NCBI GenBank assembly: GCA_002706615.1
Contig: PALS01000057.1
Coordinates: 1 to 12,077 of the forward strand
From: Methanobacteriota archaeon
GTDB taxonomy: Archaea > Thermoplasmatota > Poseidoniia > Poseidoniales > Poseidoniaceae
Reading direction: 5' to 3'
Length of the DNA: 12,077 bases
Below the pieces are notes generated by a model that did no database searches, was not told the origin of the DNA, and worked only from the letters and a program-made list of their open reading frames with translations. Shown here piece after piece: positions 1-6,071 of this stretch. The position numbers and the translations under genes are program-made. Position 1 is the first letter of the stretch; every line of letters starts with the position of its first letter.

Positions 1-6
1 GTGTTC

Positions 7-34
7 TTGATTCATTTCTATGGTTACTTCTAAT
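7..34 (+). promoter_or_regulatory. possible sigma70-type promoter for dnaX-recR
   Basis: A TTGATT hexamer at 7-12 (4 of 6 consensus bases) and a TCTAAT hexamer at 29-34 (5 of 6) are 16 bases apart and face dnaX. Transcription would start near 41, leaving a leader of about 45 bases. In AT-rich sequence such matches arise by chance, so this is only a candidate. Nothing else is recognisable in bases 1-86, and no Shine-Dalgarno sequence precedes the dnaX ATG. Confidence 0.3.
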
Positions 35-86
35 TGAGAAGATTGTAATATATCTTAATCCACTGTGTTGTTAAATTTCGTAGACG

Positions 87-1625
87 ATGAGCTATTTAGT
101 ACTTGCAAGAAAATATCGCCCCAAAAACTTCTCTGAAGTCTCGGGTCAGGATCATGTTGTGAGGGCGATTCAAAATTCTCTGAAACAAAATAAAGTTCAT
201 CATGCGCTACTTTTTTCAGGAACCAGGGGCGTTGGGAAAACAACGATTGCTAGGTTGTTTGCCAAGGCACTAAATTGTTTAGAAGGGATTACTCCTGAGC
301 CCTGCGGTAAATGTGCAAACTGCATATCAATTGATGAAGGAAGTTTTATGGATTTGATTGAAATTGATGCAGCCTCACAAAGAGGCATAGATGATATTAA
401 AGAACTAACTCAAAATTCACAATACACACCTACACAAGGAAAATATAAGGTCTACTTAATTGATGAAGCTCACCAAATAACTGGTCCTGGATTCAATGCA
501 CTTTTAAAAACTCTAGAGGAGCCACCTGAGCATATGAAGTTTTTACTGGCAACAACAGAACCAGAAAAATTGCCAATAACAGTATTATCTCGTTGTCTTC
601 AGTTCAACTTAAAAAGAATTTCAGAAAATGAAATATTACTCAGAATGAAAGATATACTCGATGCTGAAAAGATTGAATACGAGGAGTCGGCACTCTCAAT
701 CATCAGCAAATCTGCAGATGGAAGCATGAGGGATGCACTGAGCTTGTTGGATCAAGCGCTAGCTTATGAGGACTATAAGCTCTCTGAAAATAACGTTATT
801 GATATGCTTGGATTGATTGACAATAAATATGCTCTTTCAATTGTCCAGTCTATTCTCAGTCAAAACTCTGAAAAGCTAAAAGAACAATTAGAACAATTAG
901 ATTCTAAATACCCAAATTACAACGATGTTCTTGATAGCATCGCTAGCATTACTCAGGAAATTGCTTATCTTCAGGTTTTGGATACATCAAAAGTTGATGC
1001 TCACACTGAAGTTGTTGAGTTATCAAAAAGTCATGGACCCGAAATCATCCAATTGATTTATCAGATTGCTATCAATTCAAAAAGGGATTTATCCATGGCT
1101 CCTAGCACTAAAGAAGGTTTCACTATGGCTGTTCTAAGAATGTTCGCATTCCAATTGTCTGAATCAAAAACCAGTCCTAAAAAAGAAAAAGTATTGGCAG
1201 AAAAAAAAATTAAAAAATCTGGACCATTAGAGAATGGTAAATCGGAAAAATATATTATTTCATCAAATAACTGGACCAAACAAGTTGCAAAAATGAACAT
1301 CTCAGGTGCAGTCAGACAACTCGCAGCCAATTGTTTCTTTGATCAAATTGATAGCGATATTCTTTATTTAAAAATTCATAGTGAGAATGAACATCAAATG
1401 ATCGATCGTGCTGTGGATGATTTAAATTCATACTTGATCAATCACTATGATGGTTTTAAAAAGGTCCTCATTCAAATTGAAAAAGAAGATGGAGATACAT
1501 TGGCTGGCGAAGTAAAAATTAAAAATAAAGAGCAGATCATTATGAATGAATCTAGAGCTAGCTCAGATCCTGTGGTTCAAGAATATGTTGATCTATTTGG
1601 TGCCACAATCGAAGAGACCAAATGA
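87..1625 (+). CDS. dnaX: DNA polymerase III subunit tau/gamma (clamp loader)
   Basis: DnaX is the motor subunit of the clamp-loader complex that places the beta sliding clamp on primed DNA; full-length tau also tethers the core polymerase. Seen here: an AAA+ core with Walker A GTRGVGKT at residues 45-52, zinc-binding cysteines at 64, 73, 76 and 79, Walker B LIDEAH at 124-129, and the SRC arginine-finger motif at 168-170. The clamp-loader core ends near residue 360. Residues about 394-512 resemble the polymerase-binding C-terminal domain (tau domain V), starting with a W-x3-V segment and ending with DPVVQ...FGA. The protein has 512 residues against 643 in E. coli; most of the shortening is in the linker between core and tail. 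The stop overlaps the recR start (ATGA), implying translational coupling. An A9 run at codons 372-375 may produce a gamma-like short form (separate entry). The start gives the conserved family N-terminus (YLVLARKYRP). Confidence 0.97.
   Translation: MSYLVLARKYRPKNFSEVSGQDHVVRAIQNSLKQNKVHHALLFSGTRGVGKTTIARLFAKALNCLEGITPEPCGKCANCISIDEGSFMDLIEIDAASQRGIDDIKELTQNSQYTPTQGKYKVYLIDEAHQITGPGFNALLKTLEEPPEHMKFLLATTEPEKLPITVLSRCLQFNLKRISENEILLRMKDILDAEKIEYEESALSIISKSADGSMRDALSLLDQALAYEDYKLSENNVIDMLGLIDNKYALSIVQSILSQNSEKLKEQLEQLDSKYPNYNDVLDSIASITQEIAYLQVLDTSKVDAHTEVVELSKSHGPEIIQLIYQIAINSKRDLSMAPSTKEGFTMAVLRMFAFQLSESKTSPKKEKVLAEKKIKKSGPLENGKSEKYIISSNNWTKQVAKMNISGAVRQLAANCFFDQIDSDILYLKIHSENEHQMIDRAVDDLNSYLINHYDGFKKVLIQIEKEDGDTLAGEVKIKNKEQIIMNESRASSDPVVQEYVDLFGATIEETK
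1201..1238 (+). promoter_or_regulatory. possible slippage/frameshift site in dnaX (A9 run plus hairpin)
   Basis: Nine A residues at 1201-1209 contain an in-frame A AAA AAA heptamer (1202-1208, codons K373-K374). In the -1 frame (or with one added A in the mRNA) the next codons are AAT and TAA (1211-1213), ending the protein at about 375 residues. With one A lost, the stop is TAG at 1228-1230. A perfect 6-bp stem (ACCATT 1223-1228, AATGGT 1233-1238, loop AGAG) follows 14 bases after the heptamer. E. coli makes gamma by ribosomal -1 frameshifting at an A-rich heptamer with a downstream stem-loop, and Thermus thermophilus by transcriptional slippage on a run of nine A. The site lies just after the clamp-loader core, where a gamma end would be expected. 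Function is inferred; A runs are common in AT-rich genes. Confidence 0.5.
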
Positions 1626-2230
1626 AACATTTTAGCCCAATTCTTCAAGACCTTATCAATGCTTTTAAAGGCTTACCTGGCATTGGTATTAAGAGCGCAC
1701 AAAGAATCGTATTTAACTTAATTCAAGTGAATCAGGAGAAAGCCATATTTCTCTCAGATGCAATAAAAAACGCCCTAGAAAATATCAATGAGTGTTCAAA
1801 CTGTAGGATGTATACGGACTCAGAATTTTGTCAAATATGTAGTGATCCAAAAAGAGACTCAACAATCTTGTGCGTAATTGAATCGCCAGCGGATATGATA
1901 GCAATTGAAAATTCAATGTCTTTTAACGGCAAATACTTTGTCCTAATGGGAAAACTTTCTCCACTGGATGGAATTGGCCCCGATCAACTGAAACTTGATA
2001 AGCTTCAGTCAATTCTAAAGGATGGTTCAATCAAAGAAATTATCTTGGCAAATAGTTCAACAATCGAAGGCGAGGCAACTGCATCGTATATCCTCAATCT
2101 AATTGAAGGTACTGATATAAAGGCTTCGAGAATCGCCTATGGTGTTCCTATGGGTGGTGAGCTTGAATATGTTGATTCAAGTACACTTACTCAGGCATTG
2201 AATAATCGATCAATAGTCTCTAAGAGATAG
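1622..2230 (+). CDS. recR: recombination mediator protein RecR
   Basis: RecR works with RecO (and RecF) in loading RecA onto SSB-coated single-stranded DNA during gap repair. The 202-residue length matches the usual 200 or so. Seen: a helix-hairpin-helix LPGIGIKSAQR at 18-28, a four-cysteine zinc site (C58, C61, C70, C73), a Toprim domain with VIESPAD at 85-91 and LSPLDGIGPD at 112-121, then STIEGEATA at 146-154 and the C-terminal motif ASRIAYGVPMGGELE at 168-182. It begins inside the dnaX stop (ATGA at 1622-1625) with no clear Shine-Dalgarno, so translation is probably coupled to dnaX. In most gammaproteobacteria ybaB (nucleoid-associated protein) lies between dnaX and recR; here it is absent. 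Its 3' end overlaps the convergent rsgA by 11 bases. Confidence 0.97.
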   Translation: MKHFSPILQDLINAFKGLPGIGIKSAQRIVFNLIQVNQEKAIFLSDAIKNALENINECSNCRMYTDSEFCQICSDPKRDSTILCVIESPADMIAIENSMSFNGKYFVLMGKLSPLDGIGPDQLKLDKLQSILKDGSIKEIILANSSTIEGEATASYILNLIEGTDIKASRIAYGVPMGGELEYVDSSTLTQALNNRSIVSKR

Positions 2231-3098
2231 ATTCCAATATTTTTACGTAATGACTATGACGTCTCACTGATGACTCGCTTGATAGCATCGAATTCTTTAC
2301 AGAACATTCTGGCTCACTAATATGCATACAGTCTCTGTACTTACACTGATTTCTATTTGACATCATCTCCCTAAACCCTTCTTGAATCTGACGCTTATCA
2401 GAAATATTTGGATAAGGATTCTCCATACCTGGTGTATCAAAAAGATAGCTGTTGTCATTCATTATATGAAGTTTAGTGGTTGTGGTGGTATGCCTTCCTC
2501 GTTTGTTCTTTTCAGAAAGCATGTTAGTTTTTATAGTTTCTTCTTCCAGCAACCAATTAATCAATGTTGATTTTCCAACACCAGATTGTCCCAACAGTAA
2601 TGAAGACTCATTCTTTAAAATATTTAAAAGATCATCTTTGCTAGTATTCTTCAAAGCTGAGACAATTGTGACGGGATAGCCTAAGTCCTCATAATATCGA
2701 AGTGTTCGTTTGAGTGAAGCATGGTCTAAATCACATTTATTGAGCACAATATTTATTTTGCACGCATTCAATTCAGCAATCAGTATTAACTTATCGAGTA
2801 AATAAAAATTTGGCTTTGGTTGTGATGATAAGACGATGATTGCATTCGTTACATTGTTTGCAATATTTTGAACTATCCCATTGGCACTCATTTTTTTAAG
2901 TGAGTTGTCTTGATCAAGTATCTTTTCAATAGTGCACTCATTAGAAATGAGTTCATTGCAAATCACCCTATCGCCAATGACTAAATCTGATTGCTTTTGA
3001 ATTAAGATAAATGACTGAAAACCATCGATGGCATTCCAGCAAAGACCTCTGTTTCCATAAAGCTCTGTTACGATTGATGTATTATTTAATTCAGACAT
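2220..3098 (-). CDS. rsgA: ribosome small-subunit biogenesis GTPase RsgA
   Basis: RsgA is a GTPase that acts late in 30S subunit maturation and is stimulated by the ribosome. The circularly permuted G-motif order that defines the family is visible: G4 NKCD at 120-123, G5 SAL at 147-149, then G1 GQSGVGKST at 170-178, the GRHTTT switch at 201-206, and G3 DTPG at 221-224. An OB-fold-like N-terminal region (about 1-75) precedes them. The C-terminal zinc site is C252-x4-C257-x-H259-x5-C265. At 292 residues it is shorter than E. coli RsgA (350); the missing part is mainly the N-terminal extension. It diverges from orn, as in E. coli, and its 3' end overlaps convergent recR by 11 bases. No Shine-Dalgarno precedes the ATG. 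Confidence 0.96.
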   Translation of the reverse strand: MSELNNTSIVTELYGNRGLCWNAIDGFQSFILIQKQSDLVIGDRVICNELISNECTIEKILDQDNSLKKMSANGIVQNIANNVTNAIIVLSSQPKPNFYLLDKLILIAELNACKINIVLNKCDLDHASLKRTLRYYEDLGYPVTIVSALKNTSKDDLLNILKNESSLLLGQSGVGKSTLINWLLEEETIKTNMLSEKNKRGRHTTTTTKLHIMNDNSYLFDTPGMENPYPNISDKRQIQEGFREMMSNRNQCKYRDCMHISEPECSVKNSMLSSESSVRRHSHYVKILESIS

Positions 3099-3155
3099 TA
3101 TCTAAGTTTTCTCTATTTGATTGTATAAGTTTGATAAAATCTGTCTCTATGTCAA
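3099..3155. promoter_or_regulatory. divergent rsgA/orn promoter region (tentative)
   Basis: Only 50 bases separate the rsgA and orn starts, so both promoters must lie here or in the neighbouring genes. On the plus strand, TAAAAT at 3135-3140 could be a -10 for orn; it ends 8 bases before the ATG, so the transcript would be nearly leaderless, and no good -35 is seen. On the minus strand, a perfect TTGACA lies at 3150-3155 (overlapping the orn start), but the best -10-like sequences (CTTATA, TTATAC at 3123-3129) are 20-21 bases away, which is too far. Individual assignments are weak. Confidence 0.25.
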
Positions 3156-3703
3156 ATTCTTCAAAACGTCTGATTTGGATAGATCTTGAAATGACAGGTC
3201 TTGACACATTCAATGACTCTATTTTAGAAATTGCAACAGTTGTTACTGATGCAGACTTAGAGATTGTTGCAGAAGGACCTAATCTAGCAATCTACCATGA
3301 CGATCAGCGGCTCGATAAGATGGATGATTGGAACAAGAGAACCCATTCAAGGTCTGGTTTATTGGATAGGGTGAGGACGTCCAACTTGTCAATAAGGGAT
3401 GCTGAAAATCAAACATTAGAATTTTTGCAAAAATTAACAAATAAAAAGGAAGCACCTTTATGCGGTAACAGCATCTGCCAAGATAGAAGATTCTTGGCAA
3501 GACTCATGCCTGACTTGGAAGATCATTTTCAATATCGAAATTTGGATGTCACATCTATCAAGATTACAGCTCAACTCTGGGCACCTGACATCTCAAGGTC
3601 CTATGTTAAGAACTCAAATCACCTCGCAAGAGATGATATTTATGATTCAATATACGAACTGAGACATTATCGAAATCATTTTCTTAAAATTGAAAATGAT
3701 TAA
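3149..3703 (+). CDS. orn: oligoribonuclease
   Basis: Orn is a 3'-5' exoribonuclease of the DEDDh family that degrades two- to five-residue RNA fragments, including pGpG from cyclic-di-GMP turnover, to mononucleotides. All catalytic residues are present at the E. coli positions: D12 and E14 (WIDLEMTGLD), D112 (QDRRFL), H158 and D163 (HLARDDI). The 184-residue length agrees with E. coli (181). The frame is open further upstream to 3011, but that would run antisense into rsgA and add 46 unrelated residues; the ATG at 3149 puts the catalytic aspartate at residue 12 as in the family, so it is preferred. No Shine-Dalgarno is seen. Its stop interlocks with that of the convergent downstream gene in the sequence TTAA (3700-3703). 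Confidence 0.96.
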   Translation: MSNSSKRLIWIDLEMTGLDTFNDSILEIATVVTDADLEIVAEGPNLAIYHDDQRLDKMDDWNKRTHSRSGLLDRVRTSNLSIRDAENQTLEFLQKLTNKKEAPLCGNSICQDRRFLARLMPDLEDHFQYRNLDVTSIKITAQLWAPDISRSYVKNSNHLARDDIYDSIYELRHYRNHFLKIEND

Positions 3704-4074
3704 ACAAAGAATAACCAAATATTTGTAATCAAACCAACTACAAAGACAATGCTTCTCAATGAACCTTTGTTTGCAATGTAAAAGTAGCCATGAAGTATTC
3801 TCGTAATTAAGAACAACACGCAAAGCATATCGATCATGGACTGATCATTACCTATTTGGTGCGAAATAATTACAGCAGCTGCAAACGCAGGAAATGTTTC
3901 GTAACAATTTTGTTCAGCATTGTAGGCATTTTTTGCTTTTCCCGATAGAGCTGATAGATGATCTCTTGGTGATTCATTATCATACTTTACATTGCTGTAT
4001 CGATATTTAGATACCCCGGCCCAAAAAATTGGTAAAAGCATACAAATTAATAAACAAATATATCCAATTGTCAT
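3700..4074 (-). CDS. MAPEG family integral membrane protein
   Basis: A 124-residue hydrophobic protein with about four membrane-spanning segments (residues about 1-20, 58-75, 80-98 and 104-124). The loop after the first segment carries the MAPEG-type signature A-x-N-x2-E-x2-P-x-F (A50-N52...E59-x2-P61 region, read as AYNAEQNCYETFPAF), followed by RILHGYFYIA near 92-101. MAPEG proteins include membrane glutathione transferases and eicosanoid-pathway enzymes; bacterial members of this short type have no firmly known substrate, so none is assigned. Unusually for this window it has a strong Shine-Dalgarno (separate entry). It converges on orn with a 4-base overlap and diverges from the gene at 4145. 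Confidence 0.85.
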   Translation of the reverse strand: MTIGYICLLICMLLPIFWAGVSKYRYSNVKYDNESPRDHLSALSGKAKNAYNAEQNCYETFPAFAAAVIISHQIGNDQSMIDMLCVLFLITRILHGYFYIANKGSLRSIVFVVGLITNIWLFFV

Positions 4075-4082
4075 ATCGCTAT

Positions 4083-4089
4083 CCTCCTT
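4083..4089 (-). promoter_or_regulatory. strong Shine-Dalgarno for the MAPEG gene
   Basis: On the minus strand the sequence reads AAGGAGG, ending 8 bases before the ATG at 4074. This is a full-strength ribosome-binding site at good spacing. It fixes the start codon and contrasts with the other genes here, almost none of which has a recognisable site. Confidence 0.8.
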
Positions 4090-4106
4090 TTATCTATTGC
4101 AGAATG

Positions 4107-4135
4107 ATTATATTATGTCTTAAGTTAACTATAAT
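4107..4135. promoter_or_regulatory. back-to-back divergent -10 elements
   Basis: A perfect TATAAT on the plus strand (4130-4135) faces the gene at 4145, and a perfect TATAAT on the minus strand (4107-4112) faces the MAPEG gene. They are separated by 17 bases, so each -10 sits where the -35 of the opposing promoter would be, and the centre carries the palindrome CTTAAG (4119-4124). Plus-strand transcription would start near 4142, only 2-4 bases before the GTG start; the minus transcript would have a leader of about 25 bases with a strong Shine-Dalgarno. No -35 consensus is seen for either. The two promoters should be mutually exclusive if both are used. Confidence 0.45.
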
Positions 4136-4144
4136 GGCTTATAG

Positions 4145-4657
4145 GTGAAAGACTACTTAAAATCTGAACATAACCCTAGACTGATATCCAACCAAGATAT
4201 TGCCACTCTCTCTTCAATCAATAATCATCTCACAGAGGAGAATTTTGTACTTTTTAAGAAACTCATTCTTGATTCAATTATCGACGATAATGAATCGCCA
4301 GATAAAGACAAATACACTGTTTCGACATACAGGCTAACTAACTCAAACATGCCACCCATTGAAGTGTGTATAGAAAATCTATCAAAGTTTACCAAGCATG
4401 CTTATATGTGTATCGATCCCTTGAGAAGAACTGGGAATGTTCACTTTAGGCCTTACACATTTCGTACAAAAATATATATGGATGCAAAGTTGATCGAAGT
4501 CTATGATTTGACCGAAGAATCAGTAAGCAATAAATTAGAATCCGGAATATCAAAAAGATTGCTTAAAAAGTCAGGCATTAATCAAAAAATAATCTTATCA
4601 ACAATATTCAATCATTGGTTGAAAGAGTTGATCTCTGTGAATTATAAATTTTCGTAA
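4145..4657 (+). CDS. hypothetical protein, 170 residues
   Basis: I do not recognise this protein. It has no signal peptide, membrane segment or known motif, and looks like a soluble cytoplasmic protein. A stop codon (TAG 4142-4144) lies directly before the GTG, so GTG at 4145 is the most upstream possible start; a TATAAT ends 9 bases before it, which suggests a leaderless or near-leaderless mRNA. The only ATG nearby (4134) is in another frame and stops at once. The central part (about residues 55-120) mixes beta-like segments and aromatic residues; the C-terminal 50 residues are basic and probably helical. It ends one base before the exporter gene at 4659, so the two are very likely co-transcribed, perhaps functionally linked. 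The long uninterrupted frame and tight packing support a real gene. Confidence 0.75.
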   Translation: MKDYLKSEHNPRLISNQDIATLSSINNHLTEENFVLFKKLILDSIIDDNESPDKDKYTVSTYRLTNSNMPPIEVCIENLSKFTKHAYMCIDPLRRTGNVHFRPYTFRTKIYMDAKLIEVYDLTEESVSNKLESGISKRLLKKSGINQKIILSTIFNHWLKELISVNYKFS

Positions 4658-4658
4658 A

Positions 4659-6035
4659 ATGAGCAATACATCACCATTTGAGAATAAAAGTTTTCTTCAA
4701 TTATTTATCGCTCAAATAATTGCCTTGGTAGGAACTGGATTATCAACTATAGCTCTCGCTTTACTTGCTTATGACTTTGCTCTAAATGAAGCAGGCCGAG
4801 TATTAGGGATTGCTCTTGCGATTAAAATGATAGCTTATGTTGTCTTTGCTCCTATCATTGGTGGATTTGTTCATCGTATCCCAAGAAAATTCTTTTTAAT
4901 TTTGATGGATATATTAAGAGCGATTGTGGTTCTAACGATTCCATTCATCAGCGAGGTTTGGCATATCTATGTTTTGATATTTGTCTTAAATCTATTTTCA
5001 GCAGGATTCAAACCTGTATTCCAGGCTTTGATTCCGGATATCTTGACTGATGAAAATCAATATGGAAAAGCACTTGCATATTCCAGAGTTGCGTATGACT
5101 TAGAAAATATCCTCAGTCCTACATTGGCAGCAATAGCGTTATTGTTTTTTAGTTATACAGGCTTATTTATAATCAATTCAGCTGCATTCATGGTTTCTGC
5201 ATTAATCATATTTATAACACTTTTGCCAAAGGATAGAGTGATCGAAAGGGCAGGCAGCATCATTGACGAAATGTCCTTTGGGATCATTTCCTATCTAAAA
5301 ACGCCAAGGCTTAGGGCACTTTTCATACTGTATTTTGGCATTGCGTTGGCAAGTTCGATGATTATTGTAAATACCGTCATATACGTTAAAGACTACCTCT
5401 ATCTATCAGATACAACTGTGGCTATATTCATCGGTGCATCGGGATTAGGCTCAATGCTTGTTGCATTCTTGTATCCATACATTAATGAAAAAATAATTGA
5501 TAAATACATCACACAAATTGGTGTATTGGTGCTTTCAGTTTCATTATTTTTTATGTCATATGAGCCAATTTATTCATTCGCTTTAATCACATGGTTTTTA
5601 ACAGGAGTTGGTTTATCGCTTTCACAAGTTCCCTCAGGGAAAATTGTAAATATGTCTTCCAGCCCACCCGACAGAACATCATACTTCACAGCTCAATTCT
5701 CATTGTCGCATTTATCATGGTTTTTTGGATATTTGCTTGCAGGAGAATTGGTGTATATGTTTGGTTTTAGTTTTACTGCAAGCTTGTTTTCCATGGTCGT
5801 TTTGGTTTGCTTATTATTCAGTTTGCTATTTTGGCCAAAAGAGAAAATCTCCAATGAGATGCTTCATACACATGAAAGATTAGTACATGAACATACCCAT
5901 ACTCATGACGATGGGCATCATATTCATGAACACACCGCAAGCGAAGATGAGCATTCACATGATCATGAACACAGCGAAATCACTCATGAGCACAGATTTT
6001 TTATCGATATTCATCACCAAAGCTGGCCAAAATAG
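4659..6035 (+). CDS. MFS exporter with histidine-rich C-terminal tail (putative metal efflux)
   Basis: A 458-residue protein with about twelve hydrophobic segments covering residues 10-390, typical of the Major Facilitator Superfamily (MFS_3-like). The loop after the second or third segment has the family basic motif (HRIPRK, then DILRA), and GLFIINSAAF is typical of the sixth segment. From residue 403 to the end the protein is a hydrophilic tail with 18 histidines in 56 residues, plus many Asp and Glu, in HxH and HDHEH clusters. With an even number of membrane segments the tail would be cytoplasmic. NreB- and NrsD-type nickel exporters are MFS proteins with such tails, so efflux of nickel, zinc, cobalt or a similar ion is a reasonable inference; the ion is unknown. 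The ATG lies one base after the stop of the upstream hypothetical gene, without a Shine-Dalgarno, pointing to coupling. It converges on prc with a 12-base gap. Confidence 0.88.
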   Translation: MSNTSPFENKSFLQLFIAQIIALVGTGLSTIALALLAYDFALNEAGRVLGIALAIKMIAYVVFAPIIGGFVHRIPRKFFLILMDILRAIVVLTIPFISEVWHIYVLIFVLNLFSAGFKPVFQALIPDILTDENQYGKALAYSRVAYDLENILSPTLAAIALLFFSYTGLFIINSAAFMVSALIIFITLLPKDRVIERAGSIIDEMSFGIISYLKTPRLRALFILYFGIALASSMIIVNTVIYVKDYLYLSDTTVAIFIGASGLGSMLVAFLYPYINEKIIDKYITQIGVLVLSVSLFFMSYEPIYSFALITWFLTGVGLSLSQVPSGKIVNMSSSPPDRTSYFTAQFSLSHLSWFFGYLLAGELVYMFGFSFTASLFSMVVLVCLLFSLLFWPKEKISNEMLHTHERLVHEHTHTHDDGHHIHEHTASEDEHSHDHEHSEITHEHRFFIDIHHQSWPK

Positions 6036-6045
6036 CCCAATTCAG

Positions 6046-6071
6046 TTTCAAGTCTGGTCTTGAAGATTTTT
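6046..6071 (+). terminator. possible intrinsic terminator after the exporter gene
   Basis: A stem TTCAAG (6047-6052) pairs with CTTGAA (6059-6064) around a 6-base loop, extendable by one T-G pair, and is followed after one further base by TTTTT (6067-6071). It starts 11 bases after the exporter stop and lies inside the last codons of the convergent prc. The stem is short and only one third G+C, so it may be weak. On the minus strand no T-run follows, so it would work only for plus-strand transcripts. Confidence 0.35.

Noticed and set aside
2217-2227. Short inverted repeat TCTC-TAA-GAGA at the recR/rsgA stop codons, considered as a terminator
   Set aside because: The stem is only 4-5 bp and no T-run follows directly on either strand.
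2382-2679. Two overlapping plus-strand open frames inside rsgA
   Set aside because: They are antisense to conserved GTPase motifs and resemble no protein; the rsgA frame explains the sequence.
3011-3148. Open frame extending the orn gene upstream by 46 codons
   Set aside because: It lies antisense within rsgA, adds residues unlike any oligoribonuclease, and shifts the catalytic residues away from their usual positions; the ATG at 3149 fits the family.
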